Of a stretch of DNA of 19,032 bases, positions 15,222 through 19,032 are shown in pieces. The notes beneath the pieces are model-generated. The model was not told the origin of the DNA and made no database searches. It saw only the letters and a program-made list of their open reading frames with translations. The position numbers and the translations under genes were made by a program. Source of the stretch: UMGS755 sp045652815 (GTDB lineage Bacteria; Bacillota; Clostridia; UBA1381; UBA9506); assembly GCA_045652815.1 (NCBI GenBank), contig JAZOLH010000051.1, positions 1 to 19,032 on the forward strand, read 5' to 3'. Positions within the stretch are counted from its first letter, which is position 1; each line of letters begins with the position of its first letter.

Positions 15222-16148
15222 ATGAAGAAACGAATTTTACTGCTTCTTTTAGCGTTTGTTATGCTCCTTAGCGGCTGTGCAAGTCCGCTGTGGGACATTT
15301 TCAGTAAGAAAAATGATGATAGCGGCATTGTTTTATACTTTGCCAATAAAGAAGGCAGCGATTTAATCGGCGTGCCTTTAGATGTTGATGGTGTTGACGA
15401 AGATGATTTGCCTGCCTACATTATGGAAAAACTTTTGGATGGCCCTGAAAACGCAAATTATTCTCATCCTGTTCGCATCGGCACCAGTCTTTTATTTATT
15501 GAAAGAGACAAAAATCTGGTAACGGTTGACGTCTCCAAAGAATTCTATCACGAAAAGCCGATTTATGATGTGCTGGCCCTTGCCGCCATTGTTAAATCTC
15601 TTTGCTCCATTCCGGAGGTAGATAGCGTTCTCTTAACGGTAGAAGGGCAGAGACTGCAATCGGCAACAGGCGAAGAAATCGGCATTTTAAAAGAATCCGA
15701 CGTTGTGTTTGATGCAGATGCCTTAGCAAGTGATGAATCGAATATTACCTTGTATTTCTCCGATATGAATGCGGAATATTTAGTGCGCGAAATCCGTCGC
15801 GTAGAGGTGCCCCGTGGTGAAACCGTTGAAAAACTGGTGGTTACGGAACTCTTAAAAGGTCCCCAGTCTCCTAATGCGGGTCGCACCATTCCCAAAGAAG
15901 CAAAAATTCGTTCTGTGGAAACAAAAGAAGGGGTTTGCTTTGTAAACTTCTCTTCTGAATTTGTCAGCAAAAACAATGTTGGCACATCGGCAGAACGTTT
16001 AACGGTTTTCTCTATTGTAAACTCTTTAACAGAACTTTCCAATGTTGATAAGGTGCAGTTCTTAATCGAGGGCGAAAAAAGAGAAACCTATCATCACATG
16101 ATTTTCAATGAGCCCATTGAACGTGATGTGAGTATGATTCAAAAATAA
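15222..16148 (+). CDS. GerMN-domain lipoprotein, two domains
   Basis: A membrane-anchored lipoprotein with two tandem GerMN domains, as in Bacillus GerM, which is needed for sporulation and germination. The signal peptide RILLLLLAFVMLLSGC ends in a good LSGC lipobox (Cys at residue 19 from the chosen start). Domain 1 spans about 35-160, with IVLYFANKEG and LVTVDVSKEF. Domain 2 spans about 173-300, with ITLYFSDMNAEYL, LLKGPQ, VCFVNFSSEF and VDKVQFLIEG. Two ATGs lie in a row. The one at 15222 is 7 nt from GGGAGG (15209-15214), against 4 nt for 15219, so 15222 is favoured, giving 308 aa. A short AAGGT/ACCTT hairpin with a T run sits in the gap after zapA and may lower readthrough. The gene is the clearest sign of a spore former here, though GerMN proteins also occur outside spore formers. 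Confidence 0.88.
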   Translation: MKKRILLLLLAFVMLLSGCASPLWDIFSKKNDDSGIVLYFANKEGSDLIGVPLDVDGVDEDDLPAYIMEKLLDGPENANYSHPVRIGTSLLFIERDKNLVTVDVSKEFYHEKPIYDVLALAAIVKSLCSIPEVDSVLLTVEGQRLQSATGEEIGILKESDVVFDADALASDESNITLYFSDMNAEYLVREIRRVEVPRGETVEKLVVTELLKGPQSPNAGRTIPKEAKIRSVETKEGVCFVNFSSEFVSKNNVGTSAERLTVFSIVNSLTELSNVDKVQFLIEGEKRETYHHMIFNEPIERDVSMIQK

Positions 16149-16182
16149 TGATAAGCATATAATGCTGGAAAGACGGTGTACA

Positions 16183-16530
16183 ATGATTACAAATGCAAAA
16201 GACAGAACTTTAACCGAAATGGAAAAAGCGCAGGGTGGCGAAGGTGTTTTAAAACTGGATAAACTGTTTGCCGCACCCAATCAGCCGGCTAAAGTTAGAA
16301 TGTATGCAAAGGCAACGCTGGAGCCGGGTCATTCTATTGGCTACCATGAACATCACGGTGAAAGTGAAACTTACTTTTTCCTGTCCGGCACAGGTCTTTA
16401 TAACGATAACGGTAAAGAAGTGCCCGTTAGCGCAGGCGATGTGACTTACACCCCCAGTGGCGAAGGTCACGGTATTTTAAACACAGGCGATGAACCCTTA
16501 GTGTTCATGGCTCTGATTGTGTTAGACTAA
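16183..16530 (+). CDS. Small single-domain cupin protein
   Basis: A single-domain cupin, about 115 aa, cytoplasmic. Cupin motif 1 is GYHEHHGESETYFFLSG, with the metal-binding HxH-type cluster and Glu. Motif 2 is GDVTYTPSGEGHGILN, with the distal His. Small cupins of this kind are often sugar or dicarbonyl isomerases, or bind small metabolites; the substrate cannot be inferred. An in-frame ATG at 16162 would add seven residues but has no ribosome binding site. ATG 16183 is preceded by GGAAAG at a long spacing and matches the usual beginning of such cupins, so neither start is strongly supported. The gene follows the GerMN gene by about 34 nt and precedes the discoidin-like gene by about 20 nt, suggesting one transcript. 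Confidence 0.82.
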   Translation: MITNAKDRTLTEMEKAQGGEGVLKLDKLFAAPNQPAKVRMYAKATLEPGHSIGYHEHHGESETYFFLSGTGLYNDNGKEVPVSAGDVTYTPSGEGHGILNTGDEPLVFMALIVLD

Positions 16531-16549
16531 TTTGACAGGAGAGAAAAAG

Positions 16550-17344
16550 ATGGCTTTTACATTAGAAATCCAAAATAAAGATGGCGTGGTTTTAGGCGCG
16601 GCTCGTGGCGAAGAACGCGTTGAACTGGCCTATGCCCCCGTTTATGAAGAAGGGGATAAAATCATCCTCCGCACAACCGATCCCGGTTGTTTTGCAATGC
16701 TGAAGCTGGATGATGCTATGGGCGAAGCTTTTGTGTATGTGAACACAGAAGAACTGGTTTACGAAATTCCTTTTAATGAAAAGAGAATATCCTATTCTCC
16801 CCGTGCGTTCGTGTTAGACCGTCACGTTCTGTCTGTTCGCAAAGCAACAGAAGATGAAATTTCCATCCGTAAAAATCTGGCGCTGAATGTGTATGACCAG
16901 CACGGCGACCCGGGTTTATTCCCCCATGCTCACGCAAACGTGGAAACCCGTGGTGAAGCTGTTTTTGCGGCTCGTAACGCCATTGACGGTTGCTGCTGCA
17001 ATTTAGGTCACGGCGCTTGGCCCTACGAATCCTGGGGCATTAACCGTCGCGATGATGCCGAAATTATTTTAGAGTTCGGTCGTGAAGTTGAAATTGACAG
17101 TATGGTCCTTGTGACCCGTGCGGATTTCCCCCACGATAACTATTGGATGGAAGCAACCTTTACTTTCTCTGATGGTACAACCCTGACTCATTCTATGACT
17201 AAATCCATCGTACCCCATCTGATCACTCTGCCCGAAAAGAAAAAGGTAACCTGGATTAAACTGAACCAGTTAATCAAAGATCCCGGTCAGCCCTCACCCT
17301 TCCCAGCACTGAGCCAGTGGGAAGTATATGGCAAAGAAGCGTAA
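16550..17344 (+). CDS. Uncharacterised protein with C-terminal discoidin (F5/8C)-like domain
   Basis: A 264-aa protein with no signal peptide or membrane segment, so probably cytoplasmic. Residues 1-95 form a beta-rich N-terminal part that I do not recognise. Residues about 120-262 look like a galactose-binding/discoidin fold: ARNAIDG, then WPYESWGINRRDDAEIILEFGR, EIDSMVLVTRADFPHDNYW, FTFSDGTTL and a closing SQWEVYGKE. A run of three Cys (GCCCN) lies just after the AIDG motif. Discoidin folds usually bind sugars, and most are extracellular, so an intracellular version is unusual. ATG 16550 is well spaced from AGGAGAG at 16537-16543; the in-frame TTG at 16532 is not. It pairs with the upstream cupin gene, which hints at a shared carbohydrate-related role, but this is inference. 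A terminator follows. Confidence 0.7.
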   Translation: MAFTLEIQNKDGVVLGAARGEERVELAYAPVYEEGDKIILRTTDPGCFAMLKLDDAMGEAFVYVNTEELVYEIPFNEKRISYSPRAFVLDRHVLSVRKATEDEISIRKNLALNVYDQHGDPGLFPHAHANVETRGEAVFAARNAIDGCCCNLGHGAWPYESWGINRRDDAEIILEFGREVEIDSMVLVTRADFPHDNYWMEATFTFSDGTTLTHSMTKSIVPHLITLPEKKKVTWIKLNQLIKDPGQPSPFPALSQWEVYGKEA

Positions 17345-17351
17345 TTCTATA

Positions 17352-17360
17352 TGGTATAAT
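17352..17360 (+). promoter_or_regulatory. Possible extended -10 promoter for the permease gene
   Basis: TGGTATAAT is a perfect extended -10 element with no matching -35. The start expected near 17367 would fall inside the left arm of the terminator stem that follows, so transcripts starting here could not form the full hairpin. Confidence 0.45.
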
Positions 17361-17361
17361 C

Positions 17362-17391
17362 GGAGCTGTGGCATGCGTCACAGCTCCTTTT
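17362..17391 (+). terminator. Intrinsic terminator after the discoidin-like gene
   Basis: A perfect 9-bp stem GGAGCTGTG (17362-17370) / CACAGCTCC (17379-17387) is followed by TTTT. It probably ends the carD-to-discoidin transcript. Confidence 0.8.
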
Positions 17392-17419
17392 CAGGTGATT
17401 TTCAGAAGGAGGGATGACT

Positions 17420-18523
17420 ATGGCATTTAAAAAGTTTATTAAAAAGAATATGGTTATGGTTATCGCTCTTTTAGCGGCCATTGTGACCACCTGTATCGTC
17501 CCGCCCGACGAAATGTATGCAGGTTATTTTGATGTTAAAACGCTGGTTTGCCTGTTCTGTGTTCTGGCAGTGGTATGTGCACTGAAAAACATTCATTTCT
17601 TTTATATGTTAGCGCGTAAAATCGTTCGTGTGTTCAAAAACACAAGGATGACGGTGCTGGCACTGGTGTATATCACCTTTATCGGTTCGATGCTCATCGC
17701 CAACGATATGGCGCTTTTAACCTTTTTGCCGCTGGGCTATTTTGTCCTGACGACAACGGGCAAAGAAAAGTATATGGCGTTTACCTTTATTATGCAGAAT
17801 ATAGCGGCTAATTTAGGCGGTATGTTAACGCCTTTCGGTAATCCGCAGAATTTATATCTGTATTCAGTCTTTAACATTCTCAATCTGGAATTTATGCAGA
17901 TTATGGCGCCACCCTTTGCACTGGCGGTTTTGCTGATTACGGTTTGTTGCCTTGTTTTTGTTAAAAATGAGCCGCTGCATTTAGATGACGTGCAGATTGA
18001 ATTAAATCCTTATAAAACCTTTTTATATTTAGCTTTGTTTGCGCTGTCTATCGCCATTGTTTTCAGAGGGATTTCCTATTGGATTGGTCTTGTGGTGATT
18101 CCTGTGGTACTGTTCTTTGTAGATAGAAAAGCCCTGAAGAAAGTGGATTATCCGCTTTTATTAACTTTTGTTTTCTTCTTTATCTTTGCAGGTAATATGG
18201 CGCGTATTGATATTGTAAGAGAGTTCTTTTCAATGTTGCTTGAGAAAAATACATAGCTTGTTAGCGCGTTTTCCTGCCAGTTTACCACTAATGTTCCCTC
18301 GGCCATTTTGCTCTCGCAATTTACGCAGAATTATGCCGACCTTTTGGTAGGTGTTAACATCGGCGGGGTGGGAACGTTGATTTCCTCGTTGGCAAGTTTG
18401 ATTACATTCAGAGAGTATGTCAAGCACAATCCCGGCAAAACGGGATATTACATAGGCATGTTCTCCTTATTTAATTTCTCGTTTTTGATTATTTTACTTG
18501 GATTTATGCTTTTGATAGGATAA
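17420..18523 (+). pseudogene. SLC13/ArsB-like ion-transporter permease interrupted by an in-frame TAG
   Basis: A polytopic permease of the ion transporter superfamily (SLC13/ArsB/citrate-transporter type). The first 278 residues hold about seven hydrophobic segments, the half-site motif IANDMALLTFLPL (94-106) and the NLGGMLTPFGNPQN loop (131-144). The frame then meets TAG at 18254-18256. The same frame stays open for 88 more codons: LVSAFSCQFTTNVPSAILL restores the second TNVPSA half-site, followed by GVNIGGVGTLISSLASL and a last membrane segment before TAA. Read through, it would be about 367 aa, a normal family length. The short product lacks the second half-site. ATG 17420 is chosen because AAGGAGGG (17407-17413) abuts the earlier ATG at 17414. 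No codon with a ribosome binding site restarts the second part. The likely state is a recent nonsense mutation; a sequencing error or readthrough remain possible. The substrate is unknown. Confidence 0.8.
18254..18256 (+). other. In-frame amber codon inside the permease reading frame
   Basis: TAG sits between Asn-Thr and Leu-Val-Ser-Ala in an otherwise continuous permease frame. Codons before and after share the same phase, so no insertion or deletion is involved. The next base is C, a context often associated with leaky stops. TAG is used as a normal terminal codon by the methyltransferase gene (698-700) and by mfd (4625-4627). Confidence 0.9.
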
Positions 18524-18556
18524 AAAAAGGACTGCCGAAACAGGCAGTCCTTTTTT
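18523..18556 (+). terminator. Intrinsic terminator after the permease gene
   Basis: The GC core GGACTGCC (18529-18536) / GGCAGTCC (18543-18550) is extended by A6/T6 pairing around a GAAACA loop and ends in six T. It closely resembles the terminator at 5735-5770. Its survival suggests that the interrupted permease gene is still a transcription unit or decayed recently. Confidence 0.92.
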
Positions 18557-18605
18557 GGTATATTTTTCTTTTCTTCTGCATATACTGTCAGGAGAGGTGA
18601 GAAAC

Positions 18606-18773
18606 GTGGTATATAAAAAGAAAAAATGGGAATACTTGAAGAGACTGTTTATGAGTCCAAAAAGAAAGAAAAAAGTGCCTGTGGCCGATGAAGAAGTGAT
18701 AGATGACGTTCTTTTAGGAATCATTAAAGGAAACAAAGATATGGCTGAAAAGGGCATAAAACAAGGGTTTTGA
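18606..18773 (+). CDS. 55-aa basic small protein, function unknown
   Basis: A small protein of 55 aa that I do not recognise. It starts at GTG 18606 after a very good GGAGAGGTGA site (18591-18600). In-frame starts further upstream lie in the preceding terminator and are unlikely. The N-terminal half is strongly basic (KKKKWEYLKRL, SPKRKKK). It is followed by an acidic patch, ADEEVIDD, and an amphipathic end with GIIKGNKDMAEKG. There is no signal peptide or membrane segment. A TATACT at 18581-18586 could serve as a -10 but lacks a convincing -35. The gene sits alone between a strong terminator and a probable rRNA promoter. The ribosome binding site is the main reason to believe it is real. Confidence 0.6.
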   Translation: MVYKKKKWEYLKRLFMSPKRKKKVPVADEEVIDDVLLGIIKGNKDMAEKGIKQGF

Positions 18774-18790
18774 CAAAGGAAGTGATGCTG

Positions 18791-18835
18791 ATTTAAAAAT
18801 AATTTAAAAAAATTTGAATTTTTTTTCAAAAAAGT
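18791..18835 (+). promoter_or_regulatory. A/T-tract UP-like element upstream of the rRNA-type promoter
   Basis: About 45 nt made almost wholly of A and T tracts lies directly upstream of the -35 at 18837. That is where the alpha-subunit C-terminal domains of RNA polymerase contact strong rRNA promoters. Confidence 0.65.
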
Positions 18836-18836
18836 G

Positions 18837-18865
18837 TTGACAACACCCTCAAATGATGCTATAAT
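18837..18865 (+). promoter_or_regulatory. Perfect consensus promoter, probably of an rRNA operon
   Basis: TTGACA (18837-18842) and TATAAT (18860-18865) are 17 nt apart, a full consensus. With the A/T tract upstream and a non-coding, structured leader downstream, the arrangement is typical of rrn P promoters. The expected start is near 18872. Confidence 0.9.
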
Positions 18866-18871
18866 TAGATT

Positions 18872-19032
18872 CCGTTGCGAGTGCAACGCGCAGAACCTTG
18901 AAAATTGAACAGAGCAGGCTCTTATAAATTACTTTGAGTAATTTTGGATAATGAGAATTTTTAATTAGTCAGCAATGACTGAAACAGGATTTTAAGTTCT
19001 CCGTAAGGAGAGTTTAGAATACAAACTTTTTA
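18872..19032 (+). ncRNA. Probable 5' leader of a 16S rRNA transcript, running off the window
   Basis: No reading frame of note is present. A stem CGTTGC/GCAACG (18873-18888) starts the leader. The segment GAACCTTGAAAATTGAACAG (18893-18912) matches the conserved sequence of Firmicute rRNA leaders and spacers. Three more short hairpins follow: AAATTACT/AGTAATTT (18926-18944), AGTCA-GCAA-TGACT (18967-18980) and TCTCC-GTAA-GGAGA (18998-19011), the last two with GNRA loops. The final bases resemble those found just before a 16S gene. The 16S sequence itself is not in the window, so a 23S, 5S or tRNA gene is not excluded. Confidence 0.75.

Noticed and set aside
16158..16163. TATAAT upstream of the cupin gene as a promoter
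   Set aside because: No -35 lies at a usable distance, and the implied start would leave almost no leader before ATG 16183.
18254..18256. TAG reassigned to an amino acid genome-wide, or a pyrrolysine site
   Set aside because: Two full-length conserved genes here (the methyltransferase and mfd) end naturally in TAG. The permease has no link to methylamine metabolism and no obvious structured element follows the codon. It is kept only as a remote alternative.
17420..18523. A frameshift as the cause of the split permease
   Set aside because: Translating across the TAG in the same phase gives continuous family-like sequence, and the two parts share the same codon phase. No insertion or deletion is needed.
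18812..18830. TTTGAA/TTCAAA hairpin as a terminator of the small protein gene
   Set aside because: The stem is only A/T-rich with a T-only loop. The tract is better explained as the UP-like element of the rRNA-type promoter.

Overview
The window reads as chromosomal DNA of a spore-forming anaerobic Firmicute, probably class Clostridia. The basis is gene content (a pth-mfd-foldase block, a GerMN germination lipoprotein, a stand-alone CarD protein, M42 peptidase paralogues, WG-repeat and copper-amine-oxidase-N surface domains), strong purine-rich ribosome binding sites, and near-consensus sigma-A promoters with 17-nt spacers. Coding density is high and no intergenic gap exceeds 300 bases. I see no insertion sequence, prophage, CRISPR array or tRNA gene. 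Most of the window is ordinary housekeeping DNA with a few odd points.

Layout. (1) 1-5770, plus strand: O-methyltransferase (trmR-like), pth, mfd and a PrsA-like lipoprotein foldase, ended by a strong bidirectional terminator. (2) 5779-8462, minus strand: galE and a secreted WG-repeat protein, each with its own promoter. (3) 8517-13010, plus strand: murD followed by three overlapping M42 aminopeptidase genes, read as one tightly coupled operon ending in a second bidirectional terminator. (4) 13016-13689, minus strand: a Cys-rich zinc-ribbon protein, divergent from a DtxR-family metalloregulator (13784-14155). (5) 14266-17391, plus strand: carD, zapA, a GerMN lipoprotein, a cupin and a discoidin-like protein, with no strong terminator until 17362. 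(6) 17420-18556: an SLC13/ArsB-like permease interrupted by an in-frame TAG. (7) 18606-18773: a 55-aa basic small protein. (8) 18791-19032: an A/T-rich UP-like tract, a perfect consensus promoter and a structured leader that very likely precedes a 16S rRNA gene just beyond the right edge.

How the genes relate. Blocks 1, 3 and 5 cover translation quality (pth, tRNA wobble methylation), transcription-coupled repair (mfd), envelope protein folding, peptidoglycan precursor synthesis, peptide turnover, cell division and sporulation. Mfd and CarD carry the same RNA-polymerase-binding fold. The items most worth a second look are the in-frame amber codon in the permease, the murD plus triple-M42 operon, the perfect dyad over the carD -10 box, and the uncharacterised zinc-ribbon, discoidin-like and small basic proteins. 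I do not see a clearly new multi-gene system.
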